A stretch of 64,000 nt of DNA from Triatoma infestans (GCA_011037195.1 JAAEAF010000105.1:372001-436000); one strand, 5' to 3'; counted from the stretch's first letter, positions 46,026 to 57,482 are shown. Numbers and translations: made by a program. The notes: generated by a model not told the origin, from the letters alone.

Positions 46026-47165
46026 TGAACGAACAGTCATATTAATCCCTAGTTTAGCAGAAGAGATTCTATTGCTAATATGTGAAGTGAAAGAGAGGCG
46101 AGGGGTCAAGATAACACCAAGATATTTGTAGGAGTTAACAATTTCAATTTTGCTGTTTTTATAAAACCATTCCTCGGAAGAGGATAACCTTCCTCCTCTT
46201 CGGAAAACCATAATTTTTGATTTATTAAGATTTACAGTAAGATTCCATTGTTCGCAGTAACGTTCAAGGATCCTAATGTTTCTCTGTAGAGCGATTCGGT
46301 TGTCGGTGATAAGAACTATATCATCCGCATAAAGTAGAGCTCTGATTTTGGTAGAACCCACAACAACACCGCCTTCTAGAACTGTGGGTAGATCGTCCAC
46401 AAATAGGGAGAATAATATAGGACTTAAAAGGCAGCCCCGACGAACGCCCGCTCCCACACTAAAGGTTTGCGAAATTCCATCCGCATTACGGACTGAGGAT
46501 ACCGCTGAGGAGTACAGTAATTTTAATATATTCGCAAACTTATAAGATATGCCCAGATTGAACAGCTTCAAAAAAAGAGAGGAGTGGTCAATTGTGTCAA
46601 AAGCTGACTTAAGGTCTACGAAAAAACAATAAATTTTTTCCCTTTTCCGATAAGTTTAAGATTTATCAAATTTGTTAGCACGAAAATATTGTCGATCACC
46701 GAATACCCACGTCTAAAACCACTTTGAAACTCGCTCAAAAGATTGTTGGCTCTTACATACTGCTTAAGACGGTTAAGCAGAAGAGCAGTAAAAATCTTAG
46801 ACAACGTGTCCAAACAAGAGATTCCCCTATAGTTATTCACATCGTCGACGTCCCCGTTTTTGTACAAAGGAAAGATAATAGAGTGCCCAAAGGAATGAGG
46901 GATGCGACCCACCTCAAAAATGTAATTGAAAAATGCCAACAGTCTCTCAACAAAGCAAGAAGGAGCGTGTTTGTAAAACTCATAAACAATGGAATCAGAG
47001 CCAGGAGCCTTATTAGACTTGAGGCTCGAGAGAACAGATTCAAGTTCAGAGAAGGTAAATGCAGGATCGAGAATATTGGAGGTAAAGAATGGTGCAGCAT
47101 AAGACATAGAAGGATTAAGTAAGTTTTGGAAGTGAGAAACCCAGCTATCCATTGTGATGCGGTTG
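46026..47165 (-). pseudogene. LINE ORF2, reverse transcriptase domain
   Basis: From the N-terminal side: FTFSELESVLSSLKSNKAPG, SDSIVYEFYKH, RGISCLDTLSKIFTALLLNR and SEFQSGFRRGYSVIDNIFVL. Then FVDLKSAFDT (first catalytic Asp), GVRRGCLLSPILFSLFVDDL and ALLYADDIVLI (catalytic YADD), then LTVNLNKSKIMVFRRGG and YKYLGVILTPRLSF. All RT blocks are present. A single T missing from a T run near 46613 shifts the frame between GKGKKFIV and FVDLKSAF. With the linker frameshift near 47160-47255 and the TAA at 46023 it is inactive but only lightly damaged. Confidence 0.92.
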
Positions 47166-47255
47166 CTACAACAAAAATTTCTACGGCGAAAGCTGTTAAC
47201 TAAATTCCAAAACTGCTAGAATCTGTGGCGACCTTAATTTATTAAATAAAGAAGA

Positions 47256-48440
47256 CTAATATTCTTTTTTGCGTTCTGAGCACAATAATGCATACCTCTT
47301 ATTGGCATCACGGTAAGCATCTTTTGCAAGTCTAGAGTTAGAGAGACGAAATAAATTAAGTAGTTTAAAAGATTTTTTCCTTGCTTGAAAACAAGTAAAA
47401 TCAAACCACGCATTTTTTTGACGAGATTTCAGGTAAGAAGAAACCGGTGGAGCAGAAGGACAAGCGTTTTTTATGCAATTTTTTATTTTATCTGCGTAAT
47501 GTTGAGGATCAGTAGGGTAGGAGACTATTTTTGTAAGTTCGTTTTCAAGATTTCTTTTATAAGTGTCCACATTCTTATCTTTCCAAAATAATTGTGGGAG
47601 TAAAGGCAGAGTGAGGGTACGTGGTTGTGTAGAAGAGAGAGAGAGAAAAAGAGGAAGGTGATCGGAAAAGATTTCAGGAAGTACAGCGAAGCTATCGACA
47701 TGTTGCAAACAGTTAGAAGAAACGCAGGCAAGATCGTTCACGGAACAGCCCATGGGCCCTATAAAAGTAAACTGGCCCTCCTTATCCCAATTGAAACGAC
47801 CGTTTAGAATTAGAAGTTCATAATCTTCACAAAGTTCGAGCAGTCTCGAACCGTTACTGTTGAGTACTTTATCTTTAGAGTGCCTGACAGGGGAGAATTT
47901 AGGATTATTGAAGAACAAGTCCTCAGGGAGGTACTGTGAGTCACTTACCCGTACATTAAAATCACCAAGAAGCATCAGGCTGCGATAATCATTACACTGA
48001 CAAGCATACAGTAAATCCTGTAGCGACAAGAATTCCTGATCCCACTTTGTGCAATTTAGATATACTGGAACCATGCAAATCGCCGTAGTATCTATAATTA
48101 AACGGATTACAGGCTGGTTACCAATATAAGAAAAGGAAATTGCATGACACGAACGTTTTATTCCTAACAATTTACCCCCACTGGCTCTTCCAAACTTCGA
48201 CTCTTTTCTAGCTGGCACCCACAATATATCAAAATCTGAAAAACAGTTCTTAAAAAAATTACAAGTATCTTCTACAACAAATGTTTCCAGCAATATAAAA
48301 ATATCATATTTTTTAATAAAGTTTAAAAAATCAAAGTTTCCTACTTTAGATCTTAGACCTGAAATATTATAACAAATTATAGAAACATGAGAGGAAAGGT
48401 TATCGAAATTCGAGAAGTTGCTGCAGACGGCTGGAATTCC
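47256..48440 (-). pseudogene. LINE ORF2, apurinic-like endonuclease domain
   Basis: The open frame runs from the codon after the ORF1 TGA (48440) to a stop at 47256. It begins GIPAVCSNFSNFDNLSSH, followed by the EN start VSIICYNISGLRSKVGNFD. All expected active-site blocks are visible: Asn in CYNISGL, Glu in FILLETFV, LLGDFNVR and SDHLPLFLSL. The domain nicks target DNA to prime reverse transcription. There is no ATG in frame before the EN core; the first Met is within the domain (MVPVYLNC). Its sequence is intact up to the linker KDAYRDANKRYALLCSERKK before the frame breaks. Confidence 0.88.
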
Positions 48441-49247
48441 TCAAGAAAATATCTTAGCACCTGATGGGGGCATCTGTGTAGTAGCAGAGACAGTTGAACG
48501 AGGAAGGACGGCGGCTGGAGGAGAACCTTTTCTAAGATCGTCAATAAAGGCGGTCATGTCTTCGCCCACCAGATTGCTGACAGTTGAAATTCCACATACC
48601 TCCCCTAATTGAAGACCATCTTGACTGGACCAAGTAAACTTGTGACCCTCAATTAACAAAACATTTGCCCGGAGTTTCACGTTTATACGACTGTTAATCC
48701 TGAAGATTTCCTTTTTTAATTGAATAAGTTTTGCACGTTTCTTTCTCGTAGCTTCTGGAAGATCCTGGTGTACTATAAAACCTGTACCTTTTAGAATTTT
48801 CGACGATTTAAGAATTGACATTTTATCATGTGGGCGAGAGAAGGTAACAAGAAGAGGTCTATCAGGTTTTTCTCGGGGTCCTAGAGGGGTGGCATGAAAA
48901 CATTCAGAGGAAATATCCACCTTTAGTAAGTCGCTACAAAACTCCCTTACAGCATCACTTGTATTTGTAGAAGCCGAATTTTTAATTCCCTTGAAAATCA
49001 AGTTATTCTGACGAACAGATATCTCCAGATTCTCTAAGCGCATCTCAGATTTCACATACGAGGCTTTAAAAGCTTTCAACTCATCTTTAAGTGCTTCATT
49101 TTCTTGTTTGAGCAGAAAAATTTCTCTTGTTAATGCTTGAATATCCTCTTTGTTAGCCAAGGGAGCCAGCTTCTCATCCAACAGATCTGACATAATTTCT
49201 TTTAGCTTCAAACTCATTTGAGAGGAGAAAATTGAGTCGTCAGACAT
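48441..49247 (-). CDS. LINE ORF1 (coiled coil plus RRM-like, L1 ORF1p type)
   Basis: An intact 268-codon frame from ATG 49247 (MSDDSIFSSQMSLKLKEIMS) to TGA 48441-48443. Residues about 30-75 (NKEDIQALTREIFLLKQENE, then ALKDELKAF) form a heptad-rich coiled coil. Residues about 76-200 (RLENLEISVRQNNLIFKGIK, RPLLVTFSRPHDKMSILKSS and KGTGFIVHQDLPEATRKKRA) match the RNA-binding region plus C-terminal domain of L1-type ORF1 proteins (Transposase_22-like). Such proteins trimerise, bind element RNA and act as chaperones in the RNP. The C-terminus (KGSPPAAVLPRSTVSATTQM) is a low-complexity tail. It ends in the same frame as ORF2. Confidence 0.85.
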   Translation of the reverse strand: MSDDSIFSSQMSLKLKEIMSDLLDEKLAPLANKEDIQALTREIFLLKQENEALKDELKAFKASYVKSEMRLENLEISVRQNNLIFKGIKNSASTNTSDAVREFCSDLLKVDISSECFHATPLGPREKPDRPLLVTFSRPHDKMSILKSSKILKGTGFIVHQDLPEATRKKRAKLIQLKKEIFRINSRINVKLRANVLLIEGHKFTWSSQDGLQLGEVCGISTVSNLVGEDMTAFIDDLRKGSPPAAVLPRSTVSATTQMPPSGAKIFS

Positions 49248-49901
49248 AATTAAATTCTTTTTTTTAGAGACCGGGTTGTACTGCCTGGCGGACTTCTTAA
49301 ACGTTTTGACGAATCCGACATAAACTACACTTTAGATATTATAGTAAATGAATTAGTCAAATATATTAATAATAAAATTATAACGAAAAGAAAGATAAAG
49401 AAAATAAAATAAAATAACCAAAAAGAAAAAAACGAAAAATGAAGGGTATTCACTTTAATTACGTATTCAAATCGAGAGAAAAGTAGTAAAGAGAGAATGT
49501 AAGGTAATTGAGAAGCGAAAGAGAAAAAGGTAAATAAAAGTCAGCTGGCAAAATAAAGTTATAGAATACTGTGCACTTATATACTGTCAATATTTACCAA
49601 ACTGGTATAAATATTAAAGTCAAGTTCAACAAAGAAACGAAGGTTTGTAGCAAAAATTAACTCTCCCCACCACTTCAAAACTATGCACTGGATTACTAAG
49701 ATAGATATTTAATGATAGATATTCTATCGTTAATAACTTACAAGCCAGTCGATATAATTGCTTCAAATTTTGACACCTGACACAATTTGTATTGCACTAG
49801 AAACTTGCAAAAAATCACAATTCTACGTTCTGAAAAAACTAAGAAAATTTTTAAAAAACAGAGAGACGATCTTTACAGTACCAAACAAAGCAGTAAACTC
49901 C
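49248..49901 (-). promoter_or_regulatory. LINE 5' UTR / internal promoter region
   Basis: The 654 bases between the target duplication and the ORF1 ATG carry no long frame. By family knowledge this is where the internal Pol II promoter lies. The first transcribed bases would be GAGTTTACTGCTTTG on the minus strand. Confidence 0.5.
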
Positions 49902-50015
49902 TAGTGGAGGTTATGCTTTCCTCAGAGAAGTCGTTTTATAAAGTGATTTCGGTGAAATCCTGAAACCCAAAGTCAGACAGACAATTGCTTTCTCTTACTC
50001 CATGCAAAAAGTAAT
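49902..50015 (-). repeat. Family M copy, continuation after the LINE
   Basis: Starts with the duplicated TAGTGGAGGTTA and continues TGCTTTCCTCAGAGAAGTCG and TGATTTCGGTGAA, matching TTATGTTTTTCTCTAAAGTG in the neighbouring sub-repeat at 44635. Confidence 0.7.
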
Positions 50016-50394
50016 AAAAATGGAATAATCAAGAGAGTGAGAGAAAGAGCATTAAAGTGAATTTGAATATAGTAATAGATAACATGAGTAATAAAGTAAT
50101 AAAATCAAAGGGTAATAAAACTTTTTATTTATTTCTTTTCTCAATAAAAAAAATACCACTATAATTTTCTCGATATCAAAAAAAGATAAACTTTGTTGAA
50201 ATCGCAGCTGCAGAGGGGTCGATTTATTTCTCAAACTTGGTAAATTCGAGCGCTCCTGTAAATAAATCGGCAATAAATTGTACTTTTTCATGGTTACATA
50301 TACATTACGAAATCTCTGTCTAATTTTATTGTCGTAAAGTAAAGTTTCGTTACTTTTTGTTTTTAAATCCTTTAGTAAAAACAAAAAGTCTAGT

Positions 50395-51275
50395 GGGTAA
50401 CAATCACACGACTCTCTCTTACTCCTCCTTAAACACAATTATATAAAAATGTCTAATTTCCTTTAAACTTGAAGTATTACTATTTTTGTCCTAACATAAA
50501 TATGAGGTGATGGGTAATAAGTACCTACCTGCCACCAGAAGCTGATTACATTTTATAGAGCGCCAATAATACTGAACACTGAATTTCAACGTTTCAGATT
50601 CCTCAGGCCCACCTTAAAACAATTTTTTCAGAAAAATGTTACAAATAAATGTGATAGGTTTGTATCTGTACAGTCAGTATGGCATTTGGCTTTAAGGGAA
50701 GTCATTACAGTACTTTTCGAGAAAATTCCAAAAACCTCAAAAATCTATTCTCTAAAATTGCACTTTCGATTTTCTTCAAATTTGGAATTCTAACCATGCT
50801 TCTAATGTATATTAATACTAAATAGGTGGGAGGACCATACACTGTACTGAAGTTGCCCTTTAGAGAAAAGTAAACGCTACTGTTCCCCCAAAAAATCATA
50901 TCTTCCAGGGAAAATGTTTCATAATATAAAAGTTATAGAGGTATTTATGTATGTAGTGGTATATGGTATATTTGACAGGAAATCGTTAAGAAAATTGTCA
51001 AATACTAAAAAAACAAAAATTCAACGAAGCCGCACTTCCAATTGATGGATCTTGCCGGAAACATTGTGGTAATATCTAAACGGAACATCAAGTTTGAGCT
51101 TCCTGCGATTTTTCGTTTTTATTTCTTTCACATACACACACATACACACACAGACATTCGCTATAAACATTTTTTTCGTACTCAGAAAACCTAAAAAGTG
51201 ATATTTCCAAGGAATACTCAATTTCGAAAATTTGAATCTATCGCAATACTTCGTCTTACAATGAGTTAGAGAAAA
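50395..51275 (+). repeat. Family M dispersed repeat, nearly full length
   Basis: 5' module ACAATCACACGACTCTCTCT, then ATAAATGTGATAGGTTTGTA, AAATTGCACTTTCG, TTATAGAGGTATTTATGTAT, GAAGCCGCACTTCCAATTGA, ATCTAAACGGAACATCAAGT, a CA run, AATACTCAATTTCGAAAATT and CGCAATACTTCGTCTTACAA. Two sub-repeat units are recognisable. Confidence 0.75.
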
Positions 51276-51599
51276 TGGAAATTAGGCAAGCGACAGAGTA
51301 AACTGCAACCAAAAGCGGCTACCTTTATATGTCTAAAAAGGAGCGTCTTGAATGAAAATGTCGATATATGCGACAGAGCGAGAGAGGGAAAGAAGAGCCA
51401 CTATAAATAGAAGGGATAAAATCATGAGGAAGTTAGACAGAATGCAGGAGCAGGGTATCAGGGTAATGTTCTTAAAGTGGGTTTAGTGTTGCTCGGTCCC
51501 AGGCTCATCCTGGTTGTACTATAAGATAAGGAAGCGAGCAGACATGTCCTCACTCAAGTGTGTACAGCCTCACTCGACCATAATACACATTCTACTAAC

Positions 51600-51685
51600 T
51601 GTCCACTTTTTTATTTTATTTTTTTATTGCACCTGAAATAAATCAGGTATTACAACAAGTCTTGAATAAAAAGATGGAACTTAAA
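51600..51685 (-). repeat. Possible 3' tail of a truncated retroelement
   Basis: The minus strand reads GTGCAATAAAAAAATAAAAT, a polyadenylation signal next to an A-rich tail, with no identifiable upstream coding sequence. Confidence 0.35.
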
Positions 51686-51744
51686 TAAAAGAGAAAAGGA
51701 AAAAGTCTTACTTATTTGCAAAATTTTCGAATATATGAGTTTAT

Positions 51745-51895
51745 CTAAAAAGAATCTGCTGTGAAACACTCATTCGACTTTCTCTTACTCTAATTAACAC
51801 AATTCAATCGAGTAATTTTCTTTAAAATTGCAGTGTTGCACGTTTGGTTGGGCTGGTCATAAAAATGTCGGAAGAGATTTTACTCCTGGAGAATT
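51745..51895 (+). repeat. Family M 5' module
   Basis: GAATCTGCTGTGAAACACTC, CGACTTTCTCTTACTCTAAT and TTGGGCTGGTCATAAAAATG match the 5' end. A TA run follows at 51940-51960. Confidence 0.7.
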
Positions 51896-51959
51896 TGGAA
51901 AACCTGGAAAATTGCATGCAAACGTACAAACTCTATCGATATATATATATATATATATA

Positions 51960-52460
51960 TCAGATAAGAAATAAATCAAGACACACTGAAATATACAAAG
52001 TAATAAAAGTAACTAGAAATAAAAAGGAGTAACTTTGTCTATTCAAGCAAAATTATATAGTTTTGTTATTATGCTAACACGCAAGACTGGCAAGTTTTGC
52101 TGGTCACGTATAAAATGAACAACCACTACTGTTCTACAGTACGTTGAAGGTAGTTATTGTAGTTGAGTGACAGAACCATTACGTCTGTGGTTCAGTTTAT
52201 TTTGTGTTATTTTATTACTTTTTATAAAACACAATTTTTCCTTTCCCTATATTTCCATTTCCAAACAGCACTAAGTGAAAACTACATGTAGGTACAGAGA
52301 CTAGGCTAGTTTACATATTTAAATAATTAATTTACAACTTTGATTTTCCAATTATGATGACGATAAACCTATAAAATCCGATTGCTGACTGCAACGCTAA
52401 ACTAGCATATTCCAATATCTCTAGCGGCCTCGTTAATCTGAACTATAACTGGAATTTTTT
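51960..52460. other. No identifiable feature
   Basis: AT-rich sequence with no long frame. Confidence 0.4.
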
Positions 52461-52465
52461 TCTTT

Positions 52466-52672
52466 TTTAATTTAAGGCGCGTCACATCTATGGTCATTGG
52501 GGCCGGCCTCCGGACAGTGTTCTCTCGTTACAGACAACACTGTCCATCACCGGAAAGTGAGCTGTAGAGGCTCTAGGGAAAAAAAATCTAAGGGTAGCAC
52601 AGCTGGACTCGAACCCCGGGTCCTCCGCGAGGGAGTCCAGTGCGCTAATCACTGACCTAATCCCTTCCCTCA
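52466..52672 (-). mobile_element. tRNA-derived SINE, copy 2
   Basis: Inverted homologue of 34424-34672. On the minus strand TAGGTCAGTGATTAGCGCAC (A box) and GGGGTTCGAGTCC (B box) are better preserved than in copy 1. The body hairpin ACAGTGTTGTCT...GAGAACACTGT and CCAATGACCATAGATG end are shared. The anticodon loop lies in GGACTCCCTCGCGGAGG; I cannot assign the parental tRNA with confidence. Confidence 0.82.
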
Positions 52673-53065
52673 AATGTAACTTGAACTGTATAGATTAGTG
52701 AATGTTTGAATTACGTTTTAATTTCTCTTCTTAATGCGGTTGAAAGGAAGGGAAATCAAATTTCCAAAATGGAGTTACCTTACCTTTGACGGGGCGAGCA
52801 ATGTAACTTCGAAAAATATGATTTCGTGACATATCCGTAGATGGCGCGATTTGACGAGGATTTGCCGATAAACATCAATTTATACCATAAACATATGGTA
52901 ATTCAGAGCCAAATACAAGGACGGCAATTACTTCATCACCGTACTCGAAAAGACTAATTAAAAAATGCTTAACGTGACTGTTCCTTCAGAGCCTGCTAAA
53001 AAATCTTATTTTTCCCGGGAAATCTGTTATTTCTGTCTGACTAGAAATAAGAGAAAGTAACAATA

Positions 53066-53112
53066 ATAATAATTCGTTTATTTGCTCTAGAATATTTTAC
53101 AATTCCTTGGCA
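53066..53112 (-). mobile_element. Extreme 3' end of a truncated LINE
   Basis: The minus strand reads GAGCAAATAAACGAATTATT followed by ATTATTG, the AATAAA plus TTA-type tail seen in the LINEs at 24.2 and 45.1 kb. Only a few dozen bases remain recognisable, so this is a suggestion. Confidence 0.4.
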
Positions 53113-53114
53113 AA

Positions 53115-54110
53115 GGGGTAGCATAAATTATGATTATGTATATTAAACAGTAAGAGAAAGTAATACCACTTATATACAATACTCTGTCACTATTATATAA
53201 AACATATTGTCACTTTTCCTAAAAACACTACTTCTGCGTGTCTTCATTTACGCCAAATTTTATCAATCATCAATTGCTGCAACCATTTCAATAGTGTCAG
53301 GGGAGCCAAATTTTAATAAAAATATTCTTTTAACCTATTTACCTAGTCTTGAGATATTTAGAACCTTATCTATCATAATAATAAATTAACGTATTTTTTT
53401 CGGTGATTGTTTTATTTTTTCGAATTATTTGAAATACATAGGGATGGAAATATTCAGATTATTTCCTATAATTTTATCTCAGATGGAAATACTACTATAC
53501 ACTGGGATGTGAGTAGATGCAGACTCCTAGAAGGACTCCCAATATGCTTTTTTCCAATTTTCCAAAGTAATAATAAACTGGCATTGAGCATGTGGGTGGA
53601 AAAACCAATCTTACAAACTGGAATTTCAATAATCGATAAGGAAGTTCGATTGAGAGGTCTGAACTAATTTAGAGTGCAGCAGCAGAAGCAATACACCGAA
53701 CGTGACGGTGTTATGAAAACCACAATGTAAAATTCCATTCTCTTAACATGATATTATTAACACCGTCCGCAACATCCCTAATATTACTTACTGCATATAT
53801 GTATATATACATATTACACACACCGACCACAGACATGTTACAATCTACTATATATAGTATAATAAAATGTTAATAACTTTCATTCGCCAACCGTAATATA
53901 CCTAAATATCATAAATTACATAATGTCAACTTGAATGCATATACAAGTATATGCTCTATATTACAGAATTACTTTCACATTATAAAAGTAAATATAGTTA
54001 CACTTATAGTGAATTAAACAAATTAAGTTTAAATTAAACAAAACAGACTTTAATTAAGTAACTACAAGTTTTAAAGGCTATTGTTACTATGGAAGCAGAG
54101 TTAGAAGCCA
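53115..54110. other. No identifiable feature
   Basis: Open frames at 53207-53389 and 53407-53667 show no motif. No repeat module was recognised apart from short TA stretches. Confidence 0.4.
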
Positions 54111-54114
54111 ATTT

Positions 54115-54900
54115 AAAAACAAAAATCTGGTATGAAACACTCACACGACTTTCTCTTACTGCAGTTAACCCAATTATTAACTTAACTAATTTACCTACCC
54201 CTAAACACAAATTTAGATGTAGTGAGGATTCATGTATTTGCCAAAGGCAGATAATAGTGTTGATACGATTATACTGAAGTCCAGAAGAGAGTGCTAATAA
54301 CATCGAACAAATCTATATAACATTTGAAATTTAACAATAAAAGTTCCTCAGAATTCCCTGAAATCAAATTTACCAGAAAAACTGTTCGTTAATAAATGTG
54401 ATCTGTGTGGTATGTGTGCAAATACCATTCTAAGTTTAAAGAAAATCGTTGTGACCATTTAAAAGAAAATTCAAAAAACCTAAAAGAAAAGCTATTCAGT
54501 AAACTTGCATTTCCAGTTAGCCAATATTACCGTATATTTTAATGAATTGGCATTTTAGATGAACGTTTAACATTCCTCTCTGCTGCTCCCCCAGAATCCC
54601 CTCCAAGAAGATTTAGCATTCCTCTCTGCTGCTCCCCCAGAACCCCCTCCAAGAAAAAAAAAATTTCCTGGAAAAATACTTCAGATAAAAATGAGAGGTA
54701 TCTATGTGTTTAGGTAACAAACAGAGCTTAACTAAAATTGTTGGAGCTATTTGCGAGAAAATCGCGAAAAACTGAGGGGGGAAACCATTCAGTAAAGTTG
54801 CACATCCGGTCAAGTATTTTTGACTGCTAGTTGCGGAGATGTACTACTTAAAGGGAATATCAAGTTTGAGCTTCCTGCGATGTCAATGTAATATCCAGCT
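54115..54900 (+). repeat. Family M dispersed repeat
   Basis: 5' module AAAATCTGGTATGAAACACT, CACACGACTTTCTCTTACTG, then AATAAATGTGATCTGTGTGG, TTTAAAGAAAATCGTTGTGA, AGTAAAGTTGCACATCCGGT and GAATATCAAGTTTGAGCTTC. A short tandem duplication TTAGCATTCCTCTCTGCTGC sits at about 54568-54650. Confidence 0.75.
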
Positions 54901-54984
54901 GCCAAACAGCATTTCGAAAAAACCTCGGCGTTACCTACAAAATCTAACGCCACAGACTTACAAAAACCAATTTTTTAATTAAAC

Positions 54985-55320
54985 AAAACAAGATTTGAAC
55001 TAAAAGTGATAGATTAAATATTTTCCATTAGCATCCCAAGTTTAAAGAAACATGTGTGTGTTCAAGAAAATTTCGGAAAACATGGAAATGTATTGTGTAA
55101 ATTTGCACAATCCCTTTTAACGGATTTGCTTCATATTCGAAATTTGCTTCAATTTGTAACGTACTTAATGCACTTTTTATATAGGTTGGTGGCACATTAT
55201 ATTGAAGTGACTGCCGTAAAGGAAAACTTAATGGTGCAGTTACCTCGAAAACCTCAAAACGATTACATTTCCTGGGAAAAATGTTTCAAAAAATCTTACT
55301 TCAGTAAGAGAACGTAAAAA
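54985..55320 (+). repeat. Family M sub-repeat, diverged
   Basis: ACTAAAAGTGATAGATTAAA, CCAAGTTTAAAGAAACATGT and CAAGAAAATTTCGGAAAACA match the sub-repeat. CTTCAGTAAGAGAACGTAAA near 55298-55318 resembles the terminal module. Confidence 0.5.
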
Positions 55321-55955
55321 TGAAAATAATATGAATAAGTCTTATGAAGACCATGAATACGTACAACCATAACAGCTAAACGGAATGTTGTATGTATTAT
55401 ATAGTGAGTACGTTTCATGTGGATACAGTGTACGATAGGGTTAGTTTCTCCATTCCTCTGTTCTCCCAGGAGATTTTGTTATATAGCTGCCCGCCCTATA
55501 GGAACTGTTCACTGTTTATCTAAGGGATTTGATGGTCTAACAAAACTGCAGCAAGTTGGCAGTAGAGCCGCCCCCACCGTGTCTATCTGACGGTCGGTTT
55601 TCATTGGGGTCATGGGTTTACGACCAAACCGGTTGGGGAATGTTAGGGAACTTTTGTAGCCTCTACAAAGTCACACTGGGATCAATGAGCAACAAAAGAT
55701 CACAGAGACAGAGTGAGAGAACTGTATCACAGCAACAAACAACTGCATAACAACCATCTACCCCCAGCCCAATTCTTCTCTGTTCAAAAAAATTTGAAAC
55801 TGTAATTTTTGAAATGAAAATGTGTTAGTTATTGATTAATTCTGAGACCTGGAAAGTAAGAATACAAGAAGATGTCTTATTTTTCCAAACACAGATTTTT
55901 TGCTAAACACCGATCAGGATGTCATAAAAAGAACTGTCTTTCATTACCGTGACAT
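55321..55955. other. No identifiable feature
   Basis: The open frame at 55556-55750 lacks recognisable motifs. Confidence 0.4.
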
Positions 55956-55959
55956 TCTT

Positions 55960-56840
55960 TACCATATTATATAACATTAATTATAAATCCAAATTTTCAA
56001 AGTTGAGTTTTCAAGGGAAATTCAAATTTTGAGGTCCCGAGTACGAAAAACGTTTTTAGCGAATGTTCTCTGTGTGTATGTGTGTGTGTGTCTGTGTGTG
56101 GTGTGTCAGTATGAACAAAATATCTCAATAAAGAAACATCGCAGGAAACGCAAACTTGATATTCCGTGATATCGTATCTGATACAAAGGATTCGGGCAAA
56201 ATTCATTAACCTGGCAACTTTACTGATTTTTTTTTTTCAGTTTTTATCGATTTTCTCGAAAACAGCTCCGACGATTTTCTTTAAACTTGGTACACTTTCT
56301 GCACTCCAAAATGACTTTTTTGAAGGTTCTGAGAGACTCAGAATACTAGCGTTATGCTTTCCTCTAAAAGTACCATCTCAGTACAATGTATGATGTTGCC
56401 ACCTATTTAGCATTAATCCACATAAGAGGCATTGATGGAATTCCAAATTTGAAGTAAATCGGTTAACCGGAAGTGAGACTTTATAGGATAGGTTTTTGGT
56501 ATTTTTTCGAAAACGAATTCTTTAATCTTCGAATGCCCTCTCTGTACAGATAAAAGCATAACACTGTTATTTGAACATTTTTACGACAAAAACTGTTTTA
56601 AAAGGATTTTACGGGTTTCTCGTTAAGTTTAAATTGAAACTGCACAAGCATTGCTGGTTTTGACAGAGGTCGCTCCAGCAAGCCCTCTCAGATATACAAG
56701 TACAATCCCTACCACCTTTTCTTATGGCCAGTCTAACTAAAAGTAAAAGTTGCAATTGTAAAGAACATTTGTTAATTAATCTGTATTCATCGAAATAAAA
56801 GCCAGTCGTGTGAGTACCATCTCTCTTACTGCTGGTCAGA
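55960..56840 (-). repeat. Family M dispersed repeat, nearly full length
   Basis: GAGTTTTCAAGGGAAATTCA, a TG run, ATGAACAAAATATCTCAATA, AAACTTGATATTCCGTGATA, GATTTTCTCGAAAACAGCTC and TTAACCGGAAGTGAGACTTT appear in order. The outer block TACAAGTACAATCCCTACCA with TTATGGCCAGTCTAAC and a degraded terminus CAGTCGTGTGAGTACCATCT follow. Confidence 0.8.
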
Positions 56841-57189
56841 GCAAGTTTTGCAGTCGTGGAAATATTGAGTTTTTACAGAAAATATATGTTTTGAAGAATG
56901 GTTGTATGTATAGTGTTGTATGTATAATGTACTTGGTGCTTGTGTTGGAAATTAAAACGTGGAAATTCCTGTCGAAATTGACCCTAAGAATTATCCTATC
57001 CGCAGGATACCAAGTAAATTGTCGGCCTCAATTTCTACTATCAAGAACTGTACATATTCAATGTTCAAATCATTGGTACATTATTCAAGAAATACTGATT
57101 CTGTAAAATCTAATATTCAGCTAAAGATTTTCCTCAAATTTGGTATTTATTGAACATATATATAAAAACCTTCTCAGAATATTACAGTT

Positions 57190-57482
57190 TGTGAAAACGT
57201 ACGCTCCCTTTTTTAACACACAAAATCAAATTTCATAGAAAAATGACAAATAAAAGTGATTTCCCGTAAAGTATACAGTTAGTTATGAGAAGTTTAATGA
57301 AAATCGTTGGACAAATTTTTAAAATATGAACCAAAACTGAACAGAATATTCCGCAAGGTTGAAGAATTTTGACCAAAGCAATTGGGTTTTCATACTTGGG
57401 GGGAGGCTTATAAAAATGTATTTCCGGTGAAAACTAAATTTCGATCGCAATACTTACTCCCACAATGGTAAGGAAGTAAAAA
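57190..57482 (+). repeat. Family M dispersed repeat
   Basis: ACAAATAAAAGTGATTTCCC, AATGAAAATCGTTGGACAAA, ATTTCCGGTGAAAACTAAAT and TCGATCGCAATACTTACTCC followed by TGGTAAGGAAGTAAAAATG (terminal hairpin, degraded). Confidence 0.65.

Larger units (their letters stand above)
45133..49901 (-). mobile_element. Full-length non-LTR retrotransposon (4.77 kb)
   Basis: Bounded by the 12-bp duplication TAGTGGAGGTTA and inserted in a family M copy whose sequence continues on both sides. On the minus strand it has a 5' UTR of about 650 bp (49901-49248), ORF1, ORF2 with endonuclease, RT and a C-terminal Cys-His-like segment. The 3' UTR ends AATAAAGTATTATTATTATA, a TTA-type tail. RNase H is absent. The RT sequence resembles CR1/L2/Jockey-group elements; I cannot fix the clade. 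Few disabling changes make it the youngest LINE in the window. Confidence 0.92.

Noticed and set aside
53207..53667. Two successive open frames as a gene
   Set aside because: No conserved motif, AT-driven amino acid use, and the frames are not linked by clear splice sites.
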